A stretch of 64,000 bases of DNA. Source: Antarctobacter heliothermus. Lineage in GTDB: Bacteria; Pseudomonadota; Alphaproteobacteria; Rhodobacterales; Rhodobacteraceae. Positions 19,547 through 27,964 of this stretch are shown in pieces; the first letter of the stretch is position 1, and every line of letters begins with the position of its first letter. The translations under genes and the position numbers were made by a program. The notes beneath the pieces were generated by a model that saw nothing but the letters and a program-made list of their open reading frames with translations, was not told the DNA's origin and did not search any database. The stretch spans positions 1,178,001 to 1,242,000 of the forward strand of contig NZ_CP022540.1 of NCBI RefSeq assembly GCF_002237555.1, written 5' to 3'.

Positions 19547-21241
19547 TCAGGCCGCCGGAGCGGGCGGCGTGTCCGGGTTGGCGTCTTCGTCGGTTGGGGC
19601 GGGGCCGTCTGTGGCTTCGGCTTGGGGCGTGCCACCCATTAGTCCATCAATGGTGCCATCCATCGTCATGCCCAATTCCTCTCCAAGCTTTTTCAGCGCT
19701 GGCAGTTGCACGGCCATGCCCAAAATGGAATCGAGCGCCTGATTGACCGGGGGTTTGTCGCCCGCGCCGGTGCCGCCTGCGCCGCCGCCCTGCGTGCCGT
19801 TCAGGCCCGAGAGGTGGTGAATGCGGATCGAGTCGATCTTTTCAGCCGGTTTAACTGCCTCGGCCAAGATCCGGGGCAGTGCCTCGATCCGGGCCAGGTC
19901 GATCTTCATGGCGATCAATCCGGCCGACAGGACGTTTTCAGCGTCGGCGATGGCGCGTTTACCTTCGGCCTCGGCCAGCAGGTCCATCTTTTTGGCTTCG
20001 GCGCGGATGGTGATCGCGTCGGCATCGGCCTGCGCCTCTTCGCGGCGGGCGCTGGCTCGGTCGCTGGCGGCGTCCTTTTCGGCCTGCGCCGAAAGGCGGA
20101 TTGCGGTGGCAAGGCGTTCGGCCTCACGCGCAGCCTCGATCAGGGCTATCTGTTTGGTCCGTTCGGCTTCAGCGACCTGTTTGGCGGTGGTCACGGCCTC
20201 CATCGCCTTGGTGGCTTCGGCGCGGGCAAGATCGGCACTGGCGCGGGCGCGGCTTTCCTCTTCGGATTTTTGCGCGATGATGATCTGGCGGTCTTGCTCG
20301 GCTACTTCAAGCTGGCGTTCCTTGGCGATCTCGGCTTCGCGGATTTTGCGCTCACGTTCAATCTCAGCACTGCGAACGGATTCCTCTCGCGCGATGCGCG
20401 AGCGTTCGGTTTCGCGTTTGCTGTCTTCGGTGCGGGCAGCGATTTCCGATTCTTGTGCCATGCGCATTGTCTGAATGCGTTGGATCTGTTCGATGCGGGC
20501 CTGTTCCTCATCCTGCTCGATGGCGATTTTCTGGCGCGAGGCCTCCATTTCCGCCCGGCGCACGGCGACGTCTGCCTCTGCCTCGATGTTGGCGCGTTCC
20601 TTGCGGGACTTGGTGATGACCTCGGCAAGGCGGCGCATACCGACCGCGTTGAAGGCGTTGTTTTCGTCCAGCGCCTCAAACGGGGTCTGGTCCAGTGCTG
20701 TGAGTGAGACCGACTCCAGCGAAAGACCGTTCTTGGTCAGATCCTCTGATACCGTATTCTGCACTTCTTGGACAAAATCGGCGCGGTTTTCGTGCAACTG
20801 GTCCATCGACATCTTGGCGGCGACAGAGCGCAGGCTGTCGATGAGCTTGCCCTCGATCATCTCACGCAACTGGTCGATATAGAAGGTGCGGTCGCCCAGT
20901 GTCTGGGCGGCGCGGGCGATGCCCTCTTCGGTGGGCATGACGGAGACGTAGAATTCAACGCCGACATCGACACGCATCCGGTCCTGGGTGATCAGAGCGG
21001 CCTCACCGTTGCGCTGCACCTCCAGACGCAGCGTCTTCATGTTGACGGGGCTGACCTCATGAAACAGCGGAATGACGATGACACCGCCGTCCATGATCAC
21101 CTTTTTGCCGCCGGCACCGGTCCGGACAATGCTGACCTCACGGGTGGCGCGGCGATAGAGGCGGGCAAGTACAAGCATAATGAGGACGACGAAGGCCAGA
21201 ACGGCCACGACGATAATGAGAATGGGGGTAATGTTATCCAT
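19547..21241 (-). CDS. yqiK: flotillin-family protein, YqiK-like
   Basis: Inner-membrane scaffold protein of 564 residues. It has an N-terminal helix (ITPILIIVVAVLAFVVLIML), an SPFH/band 7 domain (about 38-200) and a very long Ala/Glu/Arg-rich coiled coil (about 205-440) typical of flotillins, then a Gly/Pro/Ala-rich tail. Flotillins organise membrane microdomains. The gene follows yqiJ by 24 bases, the same order as in E. coli. Confidence 0.92.
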   Translation of the reverse strand: MDNITPILIIVVAVLAFVVLIMLVLARLYRRATREVSIVRTGAGGKKVIMDGGVIVIPLFHEVSPVNMKTLRLEVQRNGEAALITQDRMRVDVGVEFYVSVMPTEEGIARAAQTLGDRTFYIDQLREMIEGKLIDSLRSVAAKMSMDQLHENRADFVQEVQNTVSEDLTKNGLSLESVSLTALDQTPFEALDENNAFNAVGMRRLAEVITKSRKERANIEAEADVAVRRAEMEASRQKIAIEQDEEQARIEQIQRIQTMRMAQESEIAARTEDSKRETERSRIAREESVRSAEIERERKIREAEIAKERQLEVAEQDRQIIIAQKSEEESRARASADLARAEATKAMEAVTTAKQVAEAERTKQIALIEAAREAERLATAIRLSAQAEKDAASDRASARREEAQADADAITIRAEAKKMDLLAEAEGKRAIADAENVLSAGLIAMKIDLARIEALPRILAEAVKPAEKIDSIRIHHLSGLNGTQGGGAGGTGAGDKPPVNQALDSILGMAVQLPALKKLGEELGMTMDGTIDGLMGGTPQAEATDGPAPTDEDANPDTPPAPAA

Positions 21242-21265
21242 GTGAGTCCCTCAAGGTTCGAAAAA

Positions 21266-22042
21266 TCAGGTGAGTGCGACCAGCAGGTAGCCGGATTCAT
21301 AACGGTGGCGCAGGACCATGACCTCTGTCCCTTGTGGGATGGTCACGTCGTCGCGCAGAGGTTCGGCGCGGAGATAGTGCGAGTTGCCGAAACGGTCGGT
21401 GACGCGGACCTCTGCGGGGCGGCCCCGTGCGGCGGTGCCTTGGGTCACGACGCCCGCGCGGCGGCCCAGATGGCGTTCGGACAGCGCCTCAGTTTCCATT
21501 TTGGGCAACAGACGCGCGAAGAGCGCGCCGAATTGCCGGGCAAACCAGATTGCGGCGGCAGCGGCGGGCACGGCGGTCAGCCAAGCGGGCAGAGGGCCGC
21601 CAAAGATGTTGCTGGCGACGACCTGAATCACGAGGCCGGACAGGCCAAACGCCAGCAGGATTGCGGCCAGCCAGATGAGCGCGGGCATCTTGCCAAAGCC
21701 AAGCCATGCGGCGGCGCTGGCCAGACCGTCGGGTGCGCCGTCGGGCATGTCGCCGTCCATGTCCGGACCGTCGACGTCAGGGCCGTCCAGATCCGGACTG
21801 GCCAGTTCAAGATCGCCGATATCTATATCCGTGCCGTCCAGCCCCAGGTCGATGTCCAGATCGCCGAGGTCCGGCATGTCGACGTCCAAGTCGGGTCCGT
21901 CAACATCAAGACCGTCCGCGCCCGCGCCCAGCAGCGTGCCGCCCAAGATGCCAAAGGCAACCTCAAGCGTCAGCAGCCCGAACAGCAGTGCCAAGGCGAG
22001 GGTGAACGGGAACATTCCGTCTGACAGAAGCAGTTCGAACAT
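21266..22042 (-). CDS. yqiJ: YqiJ-like membrane protein with NfeD/OB-fold domain and acidic insert
   Basis: Partner of the YqiK flotillin, 258 residues. It has transmembrane helices near 12-40, 118-145 and 155-175, and a C-terminal OB-fold-like domain (GRRAGVVTQGTAARGRPAEV ... YESGYLLVALT). Between the first and second helices lies a 65-residue run dominated by Asp, Gly, Leu and Pro (about 41-107) that I do not recall in E. coli YqiJ. ATG at 22042 follows GGAGAAGGC. An operator-like dyad lies 18 bases upstream. Confidence 0.86.
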   Translation of the reverse strand: MFELLLSDGMFPFTLALALLFGLLTLEVAFGILGGTLLGAGADGLDVDGPDLDVDMPDLGDLDIDLGLDGTDIDIGDLELASPDLDGPDVDGPDMDGDMPDGAPDGLASAAAWLGFGKMPALIWLAAILLAFGLSGLVIQVVASNIFGGPLPAWLTAVPAAAAAIWFARQFGALFARLLPKMETEALSERHLGRRAGVVTQGTAARGRPAEVRVTDRFGNSHYLRAEPLRDDVTIPQGTEVMVLRHRYESGYLLVALT

Positions 22043-22059
22043 GCCTTCTCCGAAATTAG

Positions 22060-22077
22060 TGTATACAAAGGTATACA
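22060..22077. promoter_or_regulatory. perfect dyad upstream of yqiJ-yqiK, candidate operator
   Basis: TGTATACAAAGGTATACA is a perfect seven-base inverted repeat around a four-base centre. It lies 18 to 35 bases upstream of the yqiJ start, where a repressor or activator of the yqiJK operon would bind. The arms resemble GntR-type half-sites (TGTATAC), but the regulator is not in the window. Confidence 0.6.
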
Positions 22078-22228
22078 TAGTATCTGGGGATCTCACGATC
22101 CTGTTACAAGACTATGATGGCAAAATCGACCGACCCTGCAACAGGATCATGACAGGCATGCCGTTGCTTGAGTCAAAGGGAAAGTCCGGAATGCCCGACT
22201 TCGTGGCGCGGTGCGGGGCTGTTGCGGG

Positions 22229-23155
22229 TCAGAAGCCGGGTGTGCCACGTTCCTCTGGGTGTGCCGCTAGGTGCCGCGTCTTGATCTGATCCGAGGTTTC
22301 GCGGCTGCCGTCATGGCTCCACCCTGGTGGGGCGACGCAGTACATCAGCCGATCCCGCATCCTTAGACCCGGCTGTGTCGCGTCGTGCCAGATGCCGACC
22401 CATTCGTGAAAGGCGACGCGGATCGGGTTGAAGGTGCCAAGGTTGTGCACAAGCCCGTAATCGGGTTTCTCCTCATCCAGTTCGGGGACAAATGTCCCGA
22501 ACATCTTATCCCAGACGATAAAGACACCGGCGTAGTTGGCATCCAGATAACGGGGGTTGCGGCCATGGTGGACGCGGTGGTGGCTGGGCGTGTTCATCAC
22601 TGCCTCGACCCAATTCGGCATCCGGCCAATCGTTTCGGTATGAATCCAGAATTGATAGATCAGGTTCAGCCCGCCGCAGAACAGCACCAGCGCCGGATGA
22701 AAGCCCAACAGGATCAGCGGCGCGCGCACCACCATCATAAAGGTAAAGGTATAGGTCCACGTCTGTCTCAGGGCCGTGGTCAGGTTGTAGTGCTGCGAGG
22801 AATGATGATTGACGTGACTGGCCCAGATCCAGCGGATGCGGTGGCCAAAGCGATGGACCCAGTAATAGCGCAGGTCATCCAGCACAAAGCACAGCAGGAC
22901 CACCCACAACGCTGTGCCCAAATCCAGCGGTGTTAAGCCCCACAGGAACATGAAAAAGCCCCAAGCGATAAAGCCGAGCGCAATCCCTGCGGTCACGTTG
23001 CCTGCGCCCATGATCAATGAGGTGACGGCATCGCGCGTTTCATACCGGCCCCCTTTGCCGGTGACACGAATCCACAGAAGTTCAGCCAGTATCGCAGCGA
23101 TGAAGAAGGGGACGGCAAGCTGCACGACATCGGGAAAAGTGATCTGGTCGCTCAA
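22229..23155 (-). CDS. sterol desaturase / fatty acid hydroxylase family protein
   Basis: Di-iron membrane enzyme of 308 residues that would hydroxylate or desaturate a lipid. All three His clusters are visible: HRFGH, HVNHHSSQHYN and HHRVHHGRN, between hydrophobic helices. TTG at 23155 overlaps the TGA of the upstream gene; it is the only reasonable start preceding the first helix. In Roseobacters such enzymes act on ornithine lipids, hopanoids or carotenoids; the substrate here is unknown. Confidence 0.88.
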   Translation of the reverse strand: MSDQITFPDVVQLAVPFFIAAILAELLWIRVTGKGGRYETRDAVTSLIMGAGNVTAGIALGFIAWGFFMFLWGLTPLDLGTALWVVLLCFVLDDLRYYWVHRFGHRIRWIWASHVNHHSSQHYNLTTALRQTWTYTFTFMMVVRAPLILLGFHPALVLFCGGLNLIYQFWIHTETIGRMPNWVEAVMNTPSHHRVHHGRNPRYLDANYAGVFIVWDKMFGTFVPELDEEKPDYGLVHNLGTFNPIRVAFHEWVGIWHDATQPGLRMRDRLMYCVAPPGWSHDGSRETSDQIKTRHLAAHPEERGTPGF

Positions 23156-23541
23156 GTCGTGCCGATCCTTTCTGCCCAGAGGGCGATTTCGTCCGGATCA
23201 AGGTGCAGACGGACGGTCGGCGCCACGTAGTCCGGCAGATACAGGGTCAGGCCTCCGTCGCGGCGGGTCACACGGCCATCCGCCACCCAGCGCGCCGTGC
23301 TGTCCGCGCCCATGGGCCAGACGACGCCGGTGCCGGTTGGCGTGGCAATCAACGCCGCACGGCCCGAGCGGCACAAGGTGACGCCGGTGATGTCGGTCAA
23401 CGGAAATTCTCGGGTCCATGCGGCGCGCGCCTCTGCCTCCGTTGTGAAACGGCGGGGCTGTGACAGGCCGGTGGTGTGAATCAGCAGCGCGACGCCTGCG
23501 ATGCCAACAACCACCAGCGCTAAAAGTACGGTCAGCGGCAT
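23152..23541 (-). CDS. membrane-anchored protein of unknown function
   Basis: A 129-residue protein with one N-terminal transmembrane helix (LTVLLALVVVGIAGVALLI) and a beta-rich remainder (RAALIATPTGTGVVWPMGAD, LTLYLPDYVAP). It precedes the sterol-desaturase-family gene with a four-base overlap, so the two are co-expressed. I recognise no family. ATG at 23541 follows AGGAGACATG-type purine-rich sequence. Confidence 0.75.
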   Translation of the reverse strand: MPLTVLLALVVVGIAGVALLIHTTGLSQPRRFTTEAEARAAWTREFPLTDITGVTLCRSGRAALIATPTGTGVVWPMGADSTARWVADGRVTRRDGGLTLYLPDYVAPTVRLHLDPDEIALWAERIGTT

Positions 23542-23863
23542 GTCTCCTCCTGACGGATCATCTTGCCGAGTCAGCGCGAGCTGTCAAAAGCAACGGCACG
23601 TCAGTCTGCGTTTCCATGGCCGGGGCAGGGAACGCTCCGCAGTGTGTCCGAAAGGGGCCCTGATTCGGGTGAAGCTGCTGCGGCACACGATGAAATGCGG
23701 CACAAAAGCCGCGAGTTTCGGAAACAGCGCTGATTTGCCTGCAGCATTGTCGCCTCAAATAGGGGGTTTTGTCCGAACTTGGGCGAAAACCATTGAGCTC
23801 CGCCCCGCTTTTGCCCAAGTTCATTCTTGTCGGTGGGGGCCGATGAACTGGAGCTAAGCAAAC
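23542..23863. other. intergenic stretch, no supported gene
   Basis: This 322-base region separates the minus-strand membrane operon from a small plus-strand lipoprotein. Short open frames exist on both strands, but none has a ribosome-binding site or a recognisable product. Composition is less regular than in the flanking genes. It may hold promoters for both directions or a dispersed intergenic repeat; I see no other copy in the window. Confidence 0.4.
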
Positions 23864-23995
23864 GTGATCGCAACCTTGTCTGTCTTTTGCCTGTTGGCCT
23901 TGGTGGCCTGCGCGTCGCAGTTTCTACTGCGCCAAGAGATGGCGGTTCAGCGCGTCGCGGTGAAACAACCTGCCCGGTTCGGCCAGAGGCGATAA
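23864..23995 (+). CDS. small lipoprotein-like peptide, 43 aa
   Basis: GTG start at 23864 opens a 43-residue peptide with a hydrophobic N-terminus and a lipobox-like site (LLALVACAS), followed by a basic tail. A weak GGAG lies 11 bases before the start. A (CT)7 run and then a bidirectional terminator follow about 40 bases after the stop, which supports an independent transcript. No family is recognised; it could instead be part of a noncoding RNA. Confidence 0.4.
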   Translation: MIATLSVFCLLALVACASQFLLRQEMAVQRVAVKQPARFGQRR

Positions 23996-24032
23996 CCGCC
24001 CGGCCAATCAGAAATACTCTCTCTCTCTCTCC

Positions 24033-24070
24033 AAAAAGACCCCGTCCGGACATCCGGGCGGGGTTTTCTC
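24033..24070. terminator. bidirectional intrinsic terminator
   Basis: GACCCCGTCCGG-acat-CCGGGCGGGGTT forms a strong imperfect stem. It is followed by TTTTCTCT on the plus strand and TTTTT on the minus strand. It would end the small plus-strand transcript and the minus-strand tlpA transcript, whose stop is at 24101. Confidence 0.85.
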
Positions 24071-24100
24071 TATCCCCGCTTCGGGGACTTCGGTGGGCGA

Positions 24101-24667
24101 TTATCCTTCGCCATCACCGCTCATCAGGGCATCCAGAACGGCGCGCGTGTCGTCCGACGACCAATCCGCATCGCCGGTCAACCGTCCGACCTCTTGCCCC
24201 TCGGGGTTCAGGATCAACGTCACGGGCAGGCCCAAGACGCCCATCTGCCGCGCCAGCATCGACTTGGGATCGCGGTGCAGCGGCAGGTTGTCGACGCCGA
24301 TCTCGTCAAAAAAGGCCTTCATCTTGGGCGGCGGGTTACGGGAGGTGGCGATGGTCAGCACCTCGAACGTGTCGCTGCCATACTCCTCTTGCAAGGCGGC
24401 TAGCATCGGCATTTCCTTGCGGCACGGCGCGCACCATGTCGCCCAAAAGTTCAGAACCACCCATTTGCCCTGCCATTCGGACAGGTTTAGCGGCGCGCCC
24501 TCAAAAGTCATGAAATCTGCGGTGCCGACGGCCTTTGGTTCGGCATGAAAAACCATTTTGCGCATGTCGCCAGTGGCCGCGGCCTTGGCGGCCTCGACGT
24601 CGGCAGCAACCGGATTTGCAAGCATCAATGCAGCAGTATAGATAGCCGCAAGCGTGAGACGTTTCAT
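24101..24667 (-). CDS. TlpA-family thiol:disulfide oxidoreductase
   Basis: Exported thioredoxin-fold protein of 188 residues that reduces disulfides in the periplasm, for example in cytochrome c or copper-site maturation. It has a signal peptide ([20 protein letters not shown]), the redox motif [14 protein letters not shown] and the cis-Pro region [15 protein letters not shown] at 24667 is preceded by GGAGGTCAT. Its start lies only 21 bases from the start of the divergent argH. Confidence 0.92.
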   Translation of the reverse strand: MKRLTLAAIYTAALMLANPVAADVEAAKAAATGDMRKMVFHAEPKAVGTADFMTFEGAPLNLSEWQGKWVVLNFWATWCAPCRKEMPMLAALQEEYGSDTFEVLTIATSRNPPPKMKAFFDEIGVDNLPLHRDPKSMLARQMGVLGLPVTLILNPEGQEVGRLTGDADWSSDDTRAVLDALMSGDGEG

Positions 24668-24688
24668 ATGACCTCCGAAGGACACCCA

Positions 24689-26080
24689 ATGTCTGACAAG
24701 ACCTCGAACCAGATGTGGGGCGGCCGCTTTGCCGCCGGGCCCGATGCCATCATGGAGGCAATTAATGCCTCGATCGGCTTCGACAAGCGGATGGCACCCC
24801 AAGATATTGCCGGGTCTCGTGCCCATGCCGCCATGTTGGCGGCCACAGGCATCATCACTGATAGCGATGCCGAGGCGATCAGGGAAGGATTGCTCACGGT
24901 CTTGTCAGAGATCGATAGCGGCGACTTCGAGTTTTCGACCGCGCTGGAAGACATCCACATGAATGTGGAGGCGCGGCTGAAGGAAGTGATCGGCGAACCG
25001 GCAGGGCGCTTGCACACCGGGCGGTCGCGGAATGATCAGGTGGCGACGGATTTTCGCCTTTGGGTGAGGGACCAACTGGACGCGGCTGAGGGTGGTCTGG
25101 TTGCCTTGATGCAAGCGCTGCTGGGGCAGGCAGAGGCAGGGGCCGATTGGGTCATGCCGGGCTTTACCCATTTGCAAACCGCGCAGCCGGTGACATGGGG
25201 CCACCACATGATGGCCTATGTCGAGATGTTCGGGCGCGATCTGTCCCGTGTCCGCGACGCCCGCAAACGGATGAACGAATCGCCCCTTGGTGCCGCCGCA
25301 CTGGCGGGCACCGGTTTTCCCATCGACCGCCATATGACCGCCGAGGCGCTGGGCTTTGACCAACCCATGGGCAACTCACTCGACGCCGTCAGCGCCCGCG
25401 ACTTTGCGCTGGAATTCCTGTCGGTCGCCTCGATCAGTGCCATGCACCTCAGCCGCTTTGCCGAAGAACTGGTGATCTGGTCCTCGGCCCAGTTCCGCTT
25501 TGTCACCCTGTCGGATCGCTTTTCGACCGGATCGTCGATCATGCCGCAGAAAAAGAACCCGGATGCCGCAGAACTGATCCGCGCCAAGATCGGGCGCATC
25601 TTTGGCGCGAATGTCGCGCTGATGATGGTGATGAAGGGACTGCCGCTGGCCTATTCCAAGGACATGCAAGAAGACAAGGAGCAGGTCTTCGACGCCGCCG
25701 ACAACTGGATGCTGGCCCTTGCCGCGATGGAGGGCATGGTGCGGGATATGTCCGCCAACGTGCCCAACCTAGAAGGTGCCGCCTCTGCCGGGTTTTCCAC
25801 CGCGACGGACCTTGCCGACTGGCTGGTGCGCGAAACCGGCCTGCCGTTCCGCGATGCGCACCACGTCACCGGCACACTGGTGGCCAAGGCCGAGGGTAAG
25901 GGCTGCGACTTGCCCGACCTGTCGCTGGAAGAGATGCAAGAAGTGCATGGGAATATCGACGCCTCGGTCTATGATGTCTTGGGCGTGCACAACTCTGTCC
26001 GCTCGCGGATGAGCTATGGCGGCACCGCGCCGCAGCGTGTGCGCGAACAGATCGCAGCCTGGAAAGGTCGTTTGCCATGA
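24689..26080 (+). CDS. argH: argininosuccinate lyase
   Basis: Last step of arginine synthesis: argininosuccinate to arginine and fumarate. The 463-residue enzyme begins [19 protein letters not shown], has the [17 protein letters not shown] region, [16 protein letters not shown] with the catalytic His, and the superfamily signature [20 protein letters not shown] at 24689 has GAAGGA upstream; an in-frame ATG at 24668 would overlap the tlpA leader. Followed without gap by a small lipoprotein gene. Confidence 0.96.
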   Translation: MSDKTSNQMWGGRFAAGPDAIMEAINASIGFDKRMAPQDIAGSRAHAAMLAATGIITDSDAEAIREGLLTVLSEIDSGDFEFSTALEDIHMNVEARLKEVIGEPAGRLHTGRSRNDQVATDFRLWVRDQLDAAEGGLVALMQALLGQAEAGADWVMPGFTHLQTAQPVTWGHHMMAYVEMFGRDLSRVRDARKRMNESPLGAAALAGTGFPIDRHMTAEALGFDQPMGNSLDAVSARDFALEFLSVASISAMHLSRFAEELVIWSSAQFRFVTLSDRFSTGSSIMPQKKNPDAAELIRAKIGRIFGANVALMMVMKGLPLAYSKDMQEDKEQVFDAADNWMLALAAMEGMVRDMSANVPNLEGAASAGFSTATDLADWLVRETGLPFRDAHHVTGTLVAKAEGKGCDLPDLSLEEMQEVHGNIDASVYDVLGVHNSVRSRMSYGGTAPQRVREQIAAWKGRLP

Positions 26081-26217
26081 GAATTCTGGCACTGCTCGGA
26101 CTGCTTGCACTGGCCGCTTGCGGCGCGGATGGCGAACCCGAAACGCCCGAAGGGCCGTCAGGTCCGGGCGTCAGCCTCACCGTGACCGGCAAGGCCGAGG
26201 TCGGAATCAAGGGCTGA
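26077..26217 (+). CDS. small lipoprotein downstream of argH
   Basis: Predicted 46-residue lipoprotein: signal [16 protein letters not shown] with a clear lipobox (LAAC), then a short Pro/Glu/Gly-rich tail. Its ATG overlaps the argH stop (ATGA), and its TGA overlaps the ATG of the next gene (TGATG), so it is translated as part of the argH operon. Small lipoproteins at this position are common in Rhodobacteraceae, from memory. Function unknown. Confidence 0.78.
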   Translation: MRILALLGLLALAACGADGEPETPEGPSGPGVSLTVTGKAEVGIKG

Positions 26218-26525
26218 TGCTACGCTGGCTCTGGCTGGCGCTGGCGCTTTGGGGGGCGGTCCACCCAATGTACTATTTCCTGACTTTCCTTTCGGGGAAT
26301 GGCTGGGATTTAGTCGCGCTAATCGACGCCTGGTACGTCAACGACAGCACGCGCGGCTTGACATGGGATCTGACCATCGCGGCTCTGGTCTTGACCGTGT
26401 GGATCGTCGCCGAGGTAACTGTGCGCCGCAACTGGAGCGCCCTGCTCGCGATCCCGGCCACCTTTTGCATCGGGCTCAGTTGCGGATTGCCGCTGTATCT
26501 ATGGTTCCGATCACGGCGCATCTGA
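26217..26525 (+). CDS. DUF2834-like membrane protein
   Basis: A 102-residue integral membrane protein with three hydrophobic helices: LRWLWLALALWGAVHPMYYF, ITWDLTIAALVL-type segment around 48-68 and LLAIPATFCIGLSCGLPLYL. The length and the HPMYYF / WDL pattern match DUF2834 proteins. Coupled to the small lipoprotein gene; a repeat element separates it from lysA. Function unknown. Confidence 0.75.
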   Translation: MLRWLWLALALWGAVHPMYYFLTFLSGNGWDLVALIDAWYVNDSTRGLTWDLTIAALVLTVWIVAEVTVRRNWSALLAIPATFCIGLSCGLPLYLWFRSRRI

Positions 26526-26569
26526 ACAATGGCGCGGTAAACCCCGTCGCACATCAGCGCACCACTTTG

Positions 26570-26633
26570 CGCTTCTTCTTGGCTTAAATACTCCGGGGGT
26601 GAAGTGGCCGCAGGCCAAGAGGGGGCTGGCCCC
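26570..26633 (-). repeat. double-hairpin intergenic repeat, copy 4 (minus orientation)
   Basis: Read on the minus strand: GGGGGCCAGCCCCC hairpin, GGCC-TGC-GGCC hairpin, CACCCCCGGAGTATTTAAG, then AGAAGAAG. Same order as the other three copies but opposed to the flanking plus-strand genes argH-DUF2834 and lysA. Sits directly upstream of lysA. Confidence 0.7.
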
Positions 26634-26661
26634 CTTGCCCGCTCTCGGCTAAAGCGCGGAC

Positions 26662-27927
26662 ATGGATCATTTCATCTATCAAGACGGGCAACTCTTTGCC
26701 GAAGATGTCCCGGTGGCCGAAATCGCGGCCGCTGTCGGCACGCCCTTTTACGTCTATTCCACGGCGACACTTGTCCGGCATTTCCGTCTGTTCGATGAGG
26801 CGCTCGCCTGGGGGCCGCACCTTGTCTGCTACGCGATGAAGGCGGCCTCAAATCAGGCGATCTTGAAAACCCTTGCCGCTGAGGGCGCAGGCATGGACGT
26901 GGTGTCTGGCGGTGAATACGCCCGCGCCAAGGCAGCAGGCGTTCCCGGCGACCGCATCGTCTTTTCCGGCGTCGGCAAGACGCGGGACGAAATCCGCACG
27001 GTTCTGGAAGGCGGCATTCGCCAATTCAACGTCGAGAGTGAGCCAGAGATGCGTGCCATCTCTGAGGTTGCCACTGCCATGGGCGTCACCGCACCGATTA
27101 CCGTGCGGGTGAACCCGGACGTGGACGCCAAGACCCACGCCAAGATCGCCACGGGCAAGTCCGAGAACAAGTTCGGCATCCCGATCGCCCGAGCGCGTGA
27201 GGTCTATGCCGAGGCTGCGGCCCTGCCGGGGCTGAAGGTCATCGGCATTGATGTGCACATCGGATCGCAGCTGACTCAGTTGGAACCGTTTGAGCAGGCC
27301 TACAAAAAGGTCGCCGACCTGACAGAGGCGCTGCGCGCGGACGGGCACGACATCTCTCGGCTGGATCTGGGGGGCGGTTTGGGCATTCCCTATGCCCGCT
27401 CAAATGAGGCCCCACCGCTGCCCATGGACTACGGCGCGTTGATCCAGCGCACCGTTGGCCATCTGGGCTGCGAGATCGAGATTGAGCCGGGCCGCCTGAT
27501 TGTCGGCAATGCGGGGCTGCTGGTCAGCGACGTCATCTACGTCAAACATGGCGAGGGGCGCGACTTTCTGATTCTCGACGCGGCGATGAATGACCTCATC
27601 CGTCCGGCAATGTATGAGGCGCATCACGAAATTGTGCCCGTTATTGAGGCACCCGCCGGGGCGGAACTGACGCCTTACGATATCGTCGGACCGGTCTGTG
27701 AAAGCGGCGACACCTTTGCCAAAGGACGTCTTATGCCGCCCTTGCAGGCAGGCGAACTGGTCGCTTTCCGCTCTGCCGGGGCCTATGGTGCCGTAATGGC
27801 CAGCGAGTACAACACCCGCCCGTTGATCCCCGAGGTGCTGGTCAATGGCGATCAATTCGCGGTTATCCGCGCACGCCCGACCTTTGACGAGATCATAAAT
27901 CGCGATACCATCCCCGAATGGCTGTGA
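26662..27927 (+). CDS. lysA: diaminopimelate decarboxylase
   Basis: Final step of lysine synthesis. The 421-residue fold type III PLP enzyme has the PLP lysine in VCYAMKAASNQAIL, the HIGSQL motif, the Gly-rich phosphate loop LDLGGGLGIPY, EPGRLIVGNAG and the active-site Cys in GPVCESGDTFAK. ATG at 26662 follows GCGCGGAC; the site is weak. Downstream of the argH cluster in the same direction. Confidence 0.96.
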   Translation: MDHFIYQDGQLFAEDVPVAEIAAAVGTPFYVYSTATLVRHFRLFDEALAWGPHLVCYAMKAASNQAILKTLAAEGAGMDVVSGGEYARAKAAGVPGDRIVFSGVGKTRDEIRTVLEGGIRQFNVESEPEMRAISEVATAMGVTAPITVRVNPDVDAKTHAKIATGKSENKFGIPIARAREVYAEAAALPGLKVIGIDVHIGSQLTQLEPFEQAYKKVADLTEALRADGHDISRLDLGGGLGIPYARSNEAPPLPMDYGALIQRTVGHLGCEIEIEPGRLIVGNAGLLVSDVIYVKHGEGRDFLILDAAMNDLIRPAMYEAHHEIVPVIEAPAGAELTPYDIVGPVCESGDTFAKGRLMPPLQAGELVAFRSAGAYGAVMASEYNTRPLIPEVLVNGDQFAVIRARPTFDEIINRDTIPEWL

Positions 27928-27964
27928 GGCATCCTCCTCGCCGTCAATGATTGCGAGGAGCGAT

